Below are positions 1-10,827 of a DNA stretch of 36,149 bases, piece by piece. How positions within the stretch are numbered: position 1 is the first letter of the stretch; every line of letters starts with the position of its first letter. The stretch is from Flammula alnicola (Eukaryota > Basidiomycota > Agaricomycetes > Agaricales > Strophariaceae): assembly GCA_015499995.1 (NCBI GenBank), contig JADNRV010000430.1:1-36149 (forward strand), in the 5' to 3' direction. The notes beneath the pieces are model-generated. The model was not told the DNA's origin, made no database searches, and saw only the letters and a list, made by a program, of their open reading frames with translations. The position numbers and the translations under genes were made by a program.

Positions 1-348
1 TAGGCCCCATAAGTCTGCTACAGGCTGAATGTCAGCTTGTCAAAGCTGATCAATGACACGACAACTGAAACTCGAGGATAAGCATGGCCAATAGACACGA
101 AGGTGCGTAATGAAAGGGGACCCTCGATTCGTTGGTGAAGGACGTTCACATGCATATTGGCAGCTCAGCTGCTCAAAGTGATGTTTACGCCGCTATAAGT
201 CAAACCTTCTGAATCCTCGTCTCAAGGGTATAAATATCGCCTGTGTAAACTGAGGTGAGGAGAGGTTGAGCATATAGAATTACTAGACATCCTTACCAGA
301 TGCATGCAACGTGTATAATAGTGCGGAGTCAAGATTGGGTATTTAAAA
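1..348. other. Left edge, no gene seen
   Basis: I see no coding exon here on either strand. The stretch lies downstream of the STE50 stop codon and probably holds its 3' UTR. An intron-like GT...AG segment can be read on the minus strand around 296-250, but no frame across it gives an SH3 domain or any other recognisable protein. Confidence 0.5.
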
Positions 349-1607
349 TCAGGGTGTCGACGAGGAAGGAGTTGGGTAGGCTTGGCTCTGACTTGTATTT
401 AGACTTGGAGTGCCTTGTGAGACGTCTGAAGATGACTGGCGCATAGCGTCGTTGCTTTCTTGACGAGAAGGAGAACGGAGATCTTTCATGTTCTTGAGAA
501 CGAAGGCAGGATTCTTTTTCGAGTCTTTCAGCTTCTTGAAAAGATATAAGGGCTTTTCGTTAAGCTCTAGTCGGCGTTTAGTACGATTCCCTAAGCCCAG
601 AGAAAGGATGTTAAGTGTCGGCCCATTTTCTTATATTCGGTACAGTCTTACCAGGAGGTCCAAAGCTGATGAACATTGCGTAATTAGGCCACTCATCGTG
701 ATTGATGCGATGTTTCTTGAGCGCTGCAGGGAGCACCTTCCATGTGGGGTCATCGAGGCTCACTTTCGTGTTGTCCGAGATATCGTGGCTTGCGGATCGA
801 GGTGTTGCATATGCAGCGGCCGGATTTTCGGAGGCTGGTACCCGAGTTGGGCTCTCCTGACGGGCGTCTGGATCTGTAGAACCCAACACGGCTCGGCCAA
901 TGGCCTCTATGTCGCTCCGGAGATATGGGATTTGCTTTCGAATCTTTTCATCAGCCTAAATGGTACCACGTTGAGCTGAATAAAGACAACGCGAGGGGAG
1001 TGAGCTATTTACAGGTAATCCCATTGACAAGCGAAGTTTGGTGATCTCGTCCAGAAATGATCGCATAGCATTGTTGATTGTTCGGGTATCTTCTTCCAGG
1101 GTACGCAAGCGTTGAGCTATATTTAAGAAGAGGTCAATAAGTTGAAGGTGGGTATGATCCCAAATGAGCAAGTACATGCCTTGGTCCTTCACGGTGGAAT
1201 GAATGTCTTCGAGGGAAATGTTTTCGGTAGCCTCGGCTGTGGGACATGAGAAAATTGCACAATGCATTGATATTAAAAGACGTACATGGAGGAATATAGT
1301 CATCCTCATTAAATGGTATGTTGTGAGCCACTTTGAGATTAAAGACAGACTTGAGGATGGATAATCTTTGGCCAACTGAAGCGACACCCATTGACTTGAG
1401 CGCTTCAGAATCTAGAAGACATAAGGTATCTCCTTGTATCTTATGCTCTGCAGCAATTTTAGAGAAAGTTGTGAATAATAACGCCTAGAAAATCTGCACA
1501 CCTCTGATTTGGCGCTCGTAGTGAGGAAACCCGAGCATAGAAAGCCATTGATGCACGTCTACTTCATCCCAGTCAAGCAAATATTTGTCGGTCACTGGTC
1601 CGTCCAT
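349..1607 (-). CDS. STE50: STE50-like MAPK cascade adaptor (SAM + RA domains)
   Basis: Five exons: 1607-1502, 1447-1286, 1236-1013, 955-652 and 590-349, giving 345 aa with all phases matching. An N-terminal SAM domain (about residues 8-75) runs from DVHQWLSMLGFPHYERQI to SVGQRLSILKSVFNLK. A coiled-coil-like stretch follows at about 90-165. A Ras-association domain (about 232-303) begins DPTWKVLPAALKK and ends KNPAFVLKNMKD. This order is that of Ste50, which links the MAPKKK Ste11 to Ras/Cdc42-type GTPases at the membrane in pheromone, filamentation and osmotic signalling. The start is the only ATG in the open frame before the SAM domain. The protein stops soon after the RA domain in an Ser/Gln-rich tail. 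I see no C-terminal SH3 domain, although such domains occur in some basidiomycete relatives. It is divergent from the next gene, with about 246 bp between starts. Confidence 0.9.
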
Positions 1608-1853
1608 ATCCAAGAGAGAGTTGAGGTTTGGAGGAGGGGGACTACAGCGGATGATGGTGGTCGTGAATAGAGCCAGCCAGGTCAAGATGGCAACATTCAA
1701 AATGAGAGCCGTACCGCTTCCCCTCCAAACATACAACAGCGCAATCTCGTTATCTATTTCTGGCACACAGGCACGTGGAATTGTCAGCACAGCCACTCTC
1801 GTGACGCTTCTCGTTTGAGCGCAGGTGCAGCTCTCACAACTCTGCTGTATAAT
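1608..1853. promoter_or_regulatory. Shared divergent promoter region of STE50 and the Ser/Pro-rich gene
   Basis: These 246 bp separate two opposite start codons, so both promoters must lie here or inside the 5' ends of the genes. The minus-strand frame stays open upstream of the STE50 ATG and encodes a hydrophobic stretch, but it has no ATG. I therefore read it as non-coding. No clear TATA box is visible. Confidence 0.4.
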
Positions 1854-4800
1854 ATGGAGGATCCTTGGGCAAATGCCTGGGGAGATCCCTCAAAATCCAG
1901 TCTACCTGACTCCTCGACTCTTGCAACCAGTTCAACTTGGTCTGCACCTTCTGTCTCCGTTTTACAAGGTGACCATGAAGATGATTTGTCGACCTCGTCG
2001 TGGTCAATAAAGCCAACCTCAGCATGGGCAGACCCGGATATTCCTGAGACTTCGCTATGGGTCAGCGACGCGTCGACGGCATGGAATCCTGCACCCTCAA
2101 CCTTTGACAGGATATCATTGGCCAGTAAAGAGTCCGTATCGGAGACCGAAATGCCTTTCCCCGAGTCAGCGTCTCAGGATGTCCATGAATCCACTGTACA
2201 TTCTCCCTCATCATCTTCCACAACTGACGAAGCCCCACGTCCTACCAGTTCGCCACCCACCAAATCACCAGAACCTCCACTGTTCTTACCCTCGTCGATA
2301 GTTCCGCCGCTGTCTCTTGTGCCCGCAGAAGACCTCGACGGATTCGGAACCTTCGAAACAGCTGTTGGTGACTCTGAAGGATGGGGATCTCCATCCAGAC
2401 CGGCTTTTCCTCTGCCTTCAGGCGATGTCGCAGCTTGGGGTGCGGAGACATGGGAAGCACCTGCTTCTGCAGCAGAAACAACTGAAAGAAGGGATGAATT
2501 AGATGATGCCTGGGAGACAGCGCGTCAGCAGAAAGAGGAACAAGACCGACATGTTGTTCGTACATTTTCTATCTTCTTCACAATCAAGTCTAACGATGTT
2601 TCAGCCGCCAGAATTACTGGCATCAATTCTGCGTCAATTCGAAGAATTATCTAACGACCTCTGGCCTGACTCAGGTCCAACAACAGAGAGCCAGTACGAC
2701 AAAGAACTAGTTGTGGACATGGAAAGCCTTGGTCTGTGAGTATTGCAAACCTACTCACCGAGTTCTTCCCACATCCTGAAGGACTGTCCAATGCAGAAAT
2801 TCTGTCATGCAAAGACTGGTTCCAGAGGATTTGGTACTCCCCGTCAATGTTCCTTTCTCCAAGACATTTACTTCAAAACAATTGTCGGAGGCCCTTAGGC
2901 TTACTCGACATTCCCATTTGACGCGAACAAGTCCAATGGCATTGTATATGGCATCAAAAGGATCCATTTCTTGGGAGGCTTCTATCAAAGCAAAGCCTAA
3001 CATCATTCCAGATGACTTCACACCTGCCGGATGGAAAATCGTAGAAGCAATGAAAGAAGACGTGTCGTCTCCAGACGAAGGAAAAAAGAAACCCAGTGGT
3101 GGCCTACTCTCTTTTTTTGGACGAAAAGCGACGAACCCTCCATCAGATGCTTCCAGTATCAGACGATCTGCCTCTCCCGTCAGTATATCTGGGGCGTCTT
3201 CCGTCAAGACTGGGGCTTCTCCTCGAGCAAGTGTCGACAGTGGTCGTCCAAGCACCGCCCAAAGCCAAGCTGCTGCGAAGGCGACTCCTGCGTCGCCGAG
3301 CGTGGTTTCTTTTGGTTCCATCGTAAACCAGAAAAATGACTCAAACGCAGTGTCGGTGAGTTCAACAACGTCAACAAATGTACCTGCAGATGGGATTGTG
3401 CGCGAGCCAACGCCACCACCACCTTCCGCAATGTCTCGTTTTCTTGGACGCTTTTCTACACGCTCGAGAACAGCTTCCAGGGACTCTATGGCTCTTTCTT
3501 CAGATGACCTTGAGTTTCTTGAAGATGTTCCTACCGCGCGGAGTCCTGATGTGGATAACAGTGCATCGCTGGATGCTCTGAGTATGATGATCAAATCTCC
3601 CCCTCTTCCTACAAGACTACCCGAACCGCTAGCACCTCCCCTAGAGCACCTCCTCAACCTTCACGGCCTCCTCAACCACCTGCCGGTCAACAACCTCAAA
3701 ATGACGATTTCATGTCCTTTTTCGATACTCTTGACAATGAGCCGAAGGTTCCAGCTCCGAATGTACCACTGCATTCAGTATTGACGGCAATGCCCATACC
3801 ACGTGTCAAGCCCAATTTGGTCCATGTTTCCTCATCCTCATCTTCATCTTCGCCCGCACCACGGCTAAGCACTCCACCCTCCTTCATAGGAACTCCTGAT
3901 CAAACATCGGATCAAACACCTCGGCGCATCAAAGGTAGTGAAGATCAATCTTGGCCATCGTTCGATTATCCGTCAATGCCCACGAACAGGAGTGCACCCT
4001 CCCACACTAAACGCCCTTTCGTGGCGATTATGGCGTCATCTACGAAATCATCCTCGACAACGCCGCCACTCCTTCCCAAGCCGACCTCTGCTTTCTCACT
4101 GCCACCTCCGCCTACGAGCCAACGAGCGCCGAGTAATTCGGACCTTTTGTCTGGATCTAGCAACAGTATAGCTCCTTTGCCATCGGCCCCCTCTTCACGT
4201 TCCCATACACCCCTCCGAAGTCAACTGCCTCCACCTCCACCTCCACCTATTCAACCTGTAAACATCGACGATGATGACGATTTCTCGGACTTCCTTTCCT
4301 CGCCTGCAGAGGCTGCACATCCTGCACATCTATCCTTCAATGATTTTGCACCAGCAGTGACACATTCAGCATTACCGCCCTCTTCCACCCGTCGACCAAC
4401 CACATCTAACGACCTCCACAATAGCTTCGACGATTTCTTAAACCCTCTTCCTCCACAGCCACCTGCAAAACCAACGCCCTTTGCATCTAATTCTTCTTCC
4501 CCTAGAAGCTTTTCTCCCAAGCTCTCTAAATCTCCTCCCGTGTCACAGGAACAGACTACTGGTCTCACTCGCAAAATTTCCAGAAAGGCCGACCACTCAC
4601 GAACTTTGAGCTTGCTGGAAACAGCTGCAGCTCGGGGACGCTGGCTCGCTCCTCCTTCGCCTCTTCCAGAAGCTTTACCACCACCTGACTCGCGCAACGG
4701 CAAATCGTCGAACGCAGATTTCTTGGGCGGTGGATCGATGCAAGCCCAACAAGCGCAAGCGGCGGCCTCTCTTACTGGCTCCTTCTCTTCTCCGGCTCTC

Positions 4801-5061
4801 GCTTCAAACGGGTTCAACGAGAAACCTCTGCCTACGTGGAATTTCCCGCCTCCAATGAATGCCACGCCGCTGCAGCCCGCTCCCAGGACACAAGGGTCGC
4901 AGTCTACGTTTTCAGGCTACTCCGCTGCCAAGCCACCACCACCACTGCAACCGCCACTGCAACCCCCTCCGACACAGAACGGACATGGTTCAGCATCATC
5001 AGTTGGCGCGAAGACGGGTGGGTTGTCTGCTCAAGATCTTTCTTTTTTCGAGGGCCTTTGA
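1854..5061 (+). CDS. Ser/Pro-rich protein with acidic-Phe motifs, possible trafficking accessory factor; frame break
   Basis: Exons 1854-2555, 2605-2735 and 2782-5061, about 1037 aa if the frame break is bridged. It begins MEDPWANAWGDPSK and ends SAQDLSFFEGL. Most of it is low complexity, rich in Ser, Pro and Thr. A more ordered part lies at about 2600-3060 (from PPELLASILRQFEEL to TPAGWKIVEAMKED). The C-terminal half has clustered Asp/Phe motifs such as DDDDFSDFLSS, LSFNDF and SFDDFL, and poly-Pro runs. Such acidic-phenylalanine motifs are typical of clathrin-adaptor accessory proteins (for example the aftiphilin/Laa2 type), so a role in vesicle traffic is my inference, not an identification. 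The frame used up to about 3640 and the frame used after it differ by one base, at a run of four C at 3638-3641. A fifth C would give uninterrupted Pro-rich coding. No intron with a good donor and acceptor in the right phase replaces this. Confidence 0.75.
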
Positions 5062-5715
5062 GGTCGTGTTGTAATGCTATTTTGAATTCCAATATCTCTG
5101 CTATCGATCTGCTTGAAAGTAGTGGATGCGATCCGTAAGTTTTGCCTTCTGAAGACTACGAGCCGGTCTGTCGATCAAGGATTCATCGTTGTCGGTTTTC
5201 AAGCCACCGCATCGCATTCTCCATCGGTCCCCACTGCGGGCCGCCGAGTCATTTTAATCACAGTCCTGTGTCGCATTACTCCTCTTCGAAGTATTTCTGC
5301 AGACAGTTTTCGGTTAGCTTGGATAATACAATATGTCGGAAATGCCAACATTGCGTTCCACTTGACCCGGAGGTTGTCCAGAGCAAGGAAGGAATTTCTT
5401 TAGCGCACAGATTATGTAATGTTCTACTTAAAAGTCTACAGAGCATTTCCGGAATCCCTGCATTGTGATCTCATGCTCAAATGTCATTGCAACGCTGCAG
5501 TCCCAGTACAGCAACACCAAAGCCCTGTCAGATGTCGGCCTGGGAGGCTGTGAGCATACTAGGCGCCTGGCACTGAAAAATTCACAGCCTCTGGTACCTC
5601 AACTTGTATGAATAACGACAGCCACGTCTTCTCCCCAGCTTGGGCGAAGTAAAAGCAAGCACATCGGCGATCGTGAATCGTGCACATTGCAGTAACCTAA
5701 TCGAAGATCGGACGC
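5062..5715. other. Intergenic, no gene seen
   Basis: The stretch presumably holds the 3' UTR of the preceding gene and the promoter of the small membrane-protein gene. Short open frames exist on both strands, but none has splice partners or a recognisable protein. Confidence 0.5.
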
Positions 5716-6265
5716 ATGGCAGACCACTCTGGCAGACTTCCCGGGCCCTACCCACCCAGTTACAACTCGGAGGCGAGGGATCGAACAGGGGGTCCTAGTA
5801 GCTACCACCCGAAGATGACGGGTTATCGTATTCTCGTCATCTTCCTGACCGCTGGATTTGGACTGTCCAAGGCCAAGTTGTCCTACCAAGGGAAATCTAC
5901 AGCACCTAATACACTGGATTGGATGTATGGCGTTGTCGCTTTTCTCATGTGAGTTAGTCCATCTTTGTGCAAATCAAAGGAGTAACTCATTCAATTGCAT
6001 TGTTCTCTCTGTATTCTGCAGATTATACTGGTTAGGCATCTATGAGAGGCATTCAATTCACAATATGCCATTGATGTTCGAGGTCGACTACCTTGCTGGA
6101 CTATGGAAGCTCATTGCTGTCGTCTGGAGGGTCATAGTCAGGATCATAACCGGAAGGGACTCAAATCGTAAGTGCTACAATAATCCAAACGACCAGCGCT
6201 AGATTCTAACAAACGTTAAATCTCCAGGTCCAACACCGAGTCGCAGATCGACTCGCGAAGACTGA
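5716..6265 (+). CDS. Small membrane protein, unknown function
   Basis: Three exons: 5716-5948, 6022-6167 and 6228-6265, giving 138 aa. Both introns (73 and 60 nt) have strong ends: gtgagt...tgcag and gtaagt...tccag. After a polar N-terminus of about 34 residues come two probable membrane segments, around 36-54 (YRILVIFLTAGFGL) and around 67-86 (WMYGVVAFLILYWLGIY). A third hydrophobic, possibly amphipathic stretch lies at about 100-118 (LWKLIAVVWRVIVRII). The tail is short, basic and Ser/Arg-rich. I do not recognise a family. The splice quality and the hydrophobic pattern conserved across exon joins support a real gene. It could be a lineage-specific organelle or ER membrane protein. Confidence 0.7.
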
Positions 6266-6590
6266 ACCCACATACCCACATATATTTATTCATATACCCA
6301 AACGAACTGTTGCTATCTATTCTGCCACCCGAGAACATCTGGAAATTGGGACTTGCAATGCAAGGCACACAAAACACTGGGTTGTAGTATGTAATATTTT
6401 TAGGTGTATTAGCATTGAATTGTAGAATCCATCTCACAGGCATAGCCTTGAAATTTCTACTGTACCTATGCTCTGCAGCAATGCCGGTTGTGTCAATCAG
6501 AGGCAACTAGCTTGAGCTTGAGGAACTGGCGTAGCCTTTACAAGCCAATCACGAAAAGCCTTGAAGACGAGCAGTGCAGCAAAGTAGATG
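6266..6590. other. Convergent 3' region, no gene seen
   Basis: These 325 bp lie between two convergent genes, the small membrane protein (plus) and BRAP2 (minus). They are AT-richer than the flanks and probably hold both 3' UTRs and polyadenylation sites. Confidence 0.5.
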
Positions 6591-8694
6591 CTATCTTTTC
6601 CGTTGCTTTTTCTTCCCATTTAGCCTCAAAGGTATAGGCGACGGCGTGGGCACAGCAATCGACCCGCCAGCAGCTTCCGATTCCACACCGCCGCCCTGCT
6701 CAATCTTCGTCTGGGCGTCAAGAGAGAACATGACGTCCCTGACCTGGTCCTCCAGCTCCCTCACCTTGTTCGTAAAGTCCTCCTTCTCCTTGTTCGCCAT
6801 CGCCGTCTTCTCCTTCATCTTCCCGAGATTCTTCATCAGGCCCTCAGAGACCGCCCGCTCTTCCCGAAGCTCCTTCTCCAGTCTCCTGGCGAGCTCAGCG
6901 ACCTTCTCGGCGCGGTGCTCGGCTTTCGCTTTCTCCTTCAGAATCAGAGCTACCCTCTCCTCTTCCTCATTCCGTATCCGCATCTCCTCTTCCTTGTTCC
7001 GGATTTGCTCTCGCTTGAACTCCTCGCTCAACTTCTCTACCAACGACTTGAGTTCGCCCACTTGAGATCTCAGCTCCGTCGTCTGCTCTTCATAGAAAGC
7101 CCGTTGCGAGTCCAACTGGGATGTAAGGAGATACGAATATTCGATCCCGATGGCTTCGATTTTCTCGGCACTTAGCGCATCTGCCTGAGACGGCCCAAGA
7201 CCACCCTCTCGCGGAGTAGCGCCCATAGACGAAGCCGCGCTGGGAAGCTCGACCAGCTTCCCGTCTGCCTTGTTCTGTATTAGCCGGTGTACGTAGCCAT
7301 CACCTGCGTAATCCCAGACGCGCTGTGTCTCAAGCTCCAAGGCGTATAGATGTGTCGTGGCTTGGTAGTGCGCCTGAGCGTGAGCTTGACCATATCGTCC
7401 ACAGCCAATGTTCCCGCAGATGAGGCATATCCAAAGGTTCGTCGTCGATGAACAGGAAGAACACGATGACTGACTTGGGGCTGTTGGATCGGCGAATGGA
7501 ATGGTCCGCGCAGAAGTGGAAGAGGATGGATGGGAAGACAGAAGAGTCTGAGAGTAACGGCAGACAGGACAGCTACAGAGAAACAATCAGAGGGAAATCA
7601 CCAAAGCTACAAAATGATAAAAAGCATACCGGCTGTCGCCCCATTTGCTTAGACATGCACAGTGGAATGTGTGCGAGCAAGGTACAGTGATGAGGCCCGT
7701 TACGGCCGAGTCCATACGCTCAAGGCATACAGGACATGTTGGCAGTTCATACATGTTCGCTTGTCCTAACCGAGTTATTGTTTGCCCGGTCGTATCTTCC
7801 ACATCGATGACCACCGATAGAACGTGGACGACATGGCATATTTCTGGCTAACATAACATAGAATTGTATGGCCATTCATGGTAGTAATAGCAAAGAGACA
7901 AAGTTACGAACCTCCATTGAGTTGAATGGCTTGCCATTATAAGCCTCCGTAAAATCTGCTGCATCTGCTGGATTCAAAAATTTGATAATAACCATTGAAC
8001 GATTTGGAGCGAAGTCTCTGAACAAAAACAAGCATGTTTCAGTGCGCAAGACACAACTTCCATTGACTGTCTTACATACCTGATAATCCGCAAGTGGCCT
8101 ATGCCCTCCACAGCTGGCGCAACAAATGCCAAAAAATCTGAGGGTGTCATCCATGATGGCACGGCCAGAACGCCCAACATGATTCCGTCGGAATCATCAT
8201 CAATAGCACCTGTGAGCGACATCTCCGCGACCTTGGCTTCGAGTTCTTCGGGAGTGGGTTTGCTCGAGCCATCACGGAAGACATGGACTGTTCCTTCCGG
8301 AAGATTCGTAGTGCCAGATTTTTTTCGTGTATGGGGAACGAAAGTAGCTTCGGCGGGCCCTAGCATGTCGCATTCACATGAGCAAATTATATAGATAATT
8401 TTTCATTCTCGATTGCGCACCTCTTCCTCGACCTTTATCTTTTCCGGAATTAATTACGGATCCCATATGATCAAAATCAATCCAATCGAGGCTTATAGGA
8501 CCAAGTCTGTAGTCCTTCTTTGATGCCGGCGGTCGAGAAAGTGTGTTCCTCCGGAGAGTCGATTTAGATGAATGGCTTGGAAGTGGTTGGAATAGCGACG
8601 CCGGAATAAATGGCTCTGGAGTCTGCGAAGACGATAGACGGGTTGTGCTGGATTCTGGGTTTAAGACGATGCGAATGTGGTATCCACGATTCAT
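6591..8694 (-). CDS. ETP1: BRAP2/ETP1-family RING and UBP zinc-finger ubiquitin ligase
   Basis: Five exons: 8694-8421, 8359-8080, 8017-7912, 7847-7630 and 7572-6591, giving 619 aa with all phases matching. Domains in order: an RRM-like BRAP2 domain (about 130-225, with VIIKFLNPADAADFTEAYNG then MEPEICHVVHV); a RING-H2 finger (258-297, CPVCLERM, then PCSHTFHCACLSKW, then CPVCR); a UBP-type zinc finger (about 330-395, CSSC, then WICLICGNIGCGRYG and HAQAHY); a long coiled coil (about 430-590); and a basic C-terminus. This is the exact architecture of BRAP2 (human) and Etp1 (yeast). These are E3 ligases that bind ubiquitin C-termini; BRAP2 is Ras-responsive and dampens MAPK scaffolding, and Etp1 acts in the ethanol response. 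All RING ligands are present. The start is divergent from the Nudix gene 191 bp away. Confidence 0.95.
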
Positions 8695-8885
8695 GGTAAG
8701 TGGAAGAGTTGTCAGCGTTGCACTTTCTATTGCAGCCGGTGCCGCTCCAGTATGTCATTTGTGGCTGTGCGTGTGACTCGAACCACAGTCTTCTTTTGAA
8801 TGTTTGGATGGGAGGGCAGTGGCAAATATTCTGACGACATGATCAGGGACTTCGCTACGGAAGCGGGCTCCTCCCTTTCCTCATT
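8695..8885. promoter_or_regulatory. Divergent promoter region of BRAP2 and the Nudix gene
   Basis: Only 191 bp separate the opposite start codons, so regulatory sequence is probably shared. I see no clear TATA box. Confidence 0.4.
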
Positions 8886-9862
8886 ATGCCGCTACGCTCA
8901 CATGGGGCGTCCCATATATTTTCATCTGCTTTGATCTCATTGACAAAGCCGTTCACACCCTCCACACTCCAAGTTCTCCGGAATGCTCTGAGACAGAACC
9001 CCGGTTTCTCAGAGGATGCACTTAACAAACATGGCGCTGTGAAGAGACGGAATGCCGCCGTCTTGATACCCTTTTGTAATGTTCGCGGAGAACCGGGCAT
9101 CTTGCTTGAGATTAGAGCAAAGACACTACGGTCTCATTCCGGAGAGATTAGGTGTGTCTTAGCTCTGTCAAATTATCACCACAATGCAACCATCATGCTC
9201 AGACTCCTGTCATTTCATACAGTTTCCCCGGTGGCCGAATAGACGACGTGAGTTCCTCCCGCAGGCGGTTTTGAGGCATTTTATTAAATGCCCTCATTAG
9301 ACAGATGAATCGTTAATACAAGGAGCCCTACGGGAAACTCAGGAAGAGCTGGGTATTGACCAAAGTCAAGTCGAGATGCTTGGGGAGATTGGACCACCAG
9401 AGATGAATCTTCGAGGTGACATGAGGGTATGGCCGTTTGTCGTAAGTTTGCAAATTATGACACGCGGGTAAATGATGCTGAAATATACATCGAAAGGGCT
9501 TTATTCATTCGGAAGATGAAAAAAGGGCCCTGGCACCTGATGAACCATTTCCTTCTCTTGATATAGACGCCCTCCGCAAGCAAGCATCCCCATCAGAAGT
9601 GGGCACTATGATACACTTACCATTAAAGGCCTTTGCATCTCCAACGCGAATCCGGTCATCCATGTTTCGCGCACAGGAACCCTATTGGGCCGTTGATGTC
9701 ACTGATCTCGTTCAATCAGTCCTTCCACAGGAGGCTGTCACTGACCAGAAGGGAGAGACAGTGGATGAAGTCGGACCCGGTGTCAATGGTCGTATCGAGG
9801 TTTGGGGATTGACAGGATGGTACCTTTCATTATTGATGAAAGTGTTACAAGTGTACCGATAA
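8886..9862 (+). CDS. PCD1: Nudix hydrolase, coenzyme A diphosphatase type (PCD1/NUDT7/NUDT8)
   Basis: Four exons: 8886-9151, 9223-9247, 9301-9441 and 9497-9862, giving 265 aa. The CoA-pyrophosphatase signature LRSHSGEISFPGG lies at about 81-93 and runs directly into the Nudix box GGRIDDTDES...ALRETQEELGI (92-116), with catalytic Glu at 109, 112 and 113. This pairing is diagnostic of the Pcd1/NUDT7/NUDT8 group, which hydrolyses CoA and (oxidised) CoA esters to 3',5'-ADP and phosphopantetheine, usually in peroxisomes or mitochondria. The second exon is only 25 nt and encodes the FPGGRIDD core, so the Nudix box exists only after splicing. The C-terminus (EVWGLTGWYLSLLMKVL) is typical of the family, so I leave the last exon unspliced although a GT...AG pair lies within it. 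It ends 35 bp from the convergent VMA12 stop. Confidence 0.92.
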
Positions 9863-9897
9863 CTCAGGAGGGCAGAAAAGGGCATACGGCGAGATTA

Positions 9898-10632
9898 TTA
9901 TCTCCTATGCCGCAGTGTGGCCATGGCCGTCTCGTCGTCTGTGGAGCCAGCGATTACTTTCGGGGTATCATCCGAGTCAGAGTTGGTTTCTGGGACGGGG
10001 TCCACCTTTTTATGCCGAGCAGATCGCATTTTCGTCCTAATGGTTTTGGATGTTGAACGGCGGGATAGCCAGATCATGTAAAGGCCAGCCTCTGACCCTG
10101 CCACGAGAATTGCGGCAAATAGAGCAAAGAGGACGCGCTGAACATACTTAGATTAGACAATCGTAATTTAGAAATAGACACGACATACCCATTCGTTTTT
10201 CCAGCCCGTCCTTTCCGCTGCCCACCAAGCTGCGAATGCGACACCTCCAATGCTCAGCAAGGCATTGAGCAAGACCGTGATGGCCTTTCTTTCTCTAATG
10301 CGGTCGGCCTCTATTTCTTCTGGTTCTTTAGGTGGGACGTAGTCGCCAAATTTGCGTTCAGGCGAAGTTGTAGTGCCAGCAAGCAGGGCTATCATTGAGT
10401 ACGATTGGAAGTCCAAACCTCTGGATATGAGGCTTTTCTGCCCTTGATCTGACCGTGCCCATTGAGAGACCGCAAAGAGGGCTTTATACGGAATGAGTGG
10501 AGGCGGAGGATGTGCGAGATACTGCTCTAGTTGACGTGCTATTTCTTGGGGTAAAAGCGGACACAGTGGCTTGAGGGTGTCCAGAAGGTGTGACTCTAGC
10601 GAAATGTTGATGTCGGTAGTAGAGGTGCCCAT
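9898..10632 (-). CDS. VMA12: V-ATPase assembly factor VMA12/TMEM199-like
   Basis: Two exons: 10632-10189 and 10137-9898, giving 227 aa with a 51-nt intron. The soluble N-terminal part ends in the family motif FGDYVPPKEPEEIEADRIRE. Two membrane segments follow, one just before the splice (AITVLLNALLSIGGVAFAAW) and one just after it (RVLFALFAAILVAGSEAGLY), and then a basic/acidic cytosolic tail. This is the hairpin layout of Vma12 (Vph2), an ER-resident factor that with Vma21 and Vma22 assembles the V0 sector of the vacuolar proton ATPase. The length is close to the yeast and human proteins. The tail lacks an obvious KKxx ER-retrieval signal. Identity rests on topology and the conserved pre-membrane segment. 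Confidence 0.85.
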
Positions 10633-10827
10633 AGAGGTAATGATGAAACACGGGAGATTGTGTTAGTCCCGGTGAAAGTGTTGGAAGCAAGTGACAGGCG
10701 TCAAAACAGCAAACAGCATGCTTGTCAATTATTCTCTCATCGGTGACGGCGGTGCTATATGTAAGCGTAGGCTCTCAGAAAAGAATTAACCACACCCCTC
10801 CTTCCCTTCCTCTTCTGCGGCCATCAT
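10633..10827. promoter_or_regulatory. Divergent promoter region of VMA12 and the ataxin-10 gene
   Basis: These 195 bp lie between opposite start codons. A pyrimidine-rich run (about 10794-10816) precedes the plus-strand ATG, a common feature near fungal transcription starts. Confidence 0.35.

Noticed and set aside
1608..1796. Hydrophobic N-terminal extension of STE50 resembling a membrane segment
   Set aside because: The frame has no ATG upstream of 1607, the domain starts right after that ATG, and the stretch lies in the divergent promoter.
2755..3657. 300-codon open frame on the minus strand
   Set aside because: It lies antisense to the Ser/Pro-rich gene; its composition is the complement of Ser/Pro codons and no splice or homology supports it.
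4251..4865. 204-codon open frame on the minus strand
   Set aside because: Antisense shadow of the same low-complexity coding region.
5765..5830. Possible tRNA on the minus strand from a GTTCGATCC word
   Set aside because: The T-arm does not pair, no acceptor stem is present, and the place is coding sequence of the small membrane protein.
9832..10079. Alternative last exon of the Nudix gene using a gtacct donor at 9820 and a ctcag acceptor near 9867
   Set aside because: It would run through the VMA12 coding region in antisense and replace the family-typical C-terminus.
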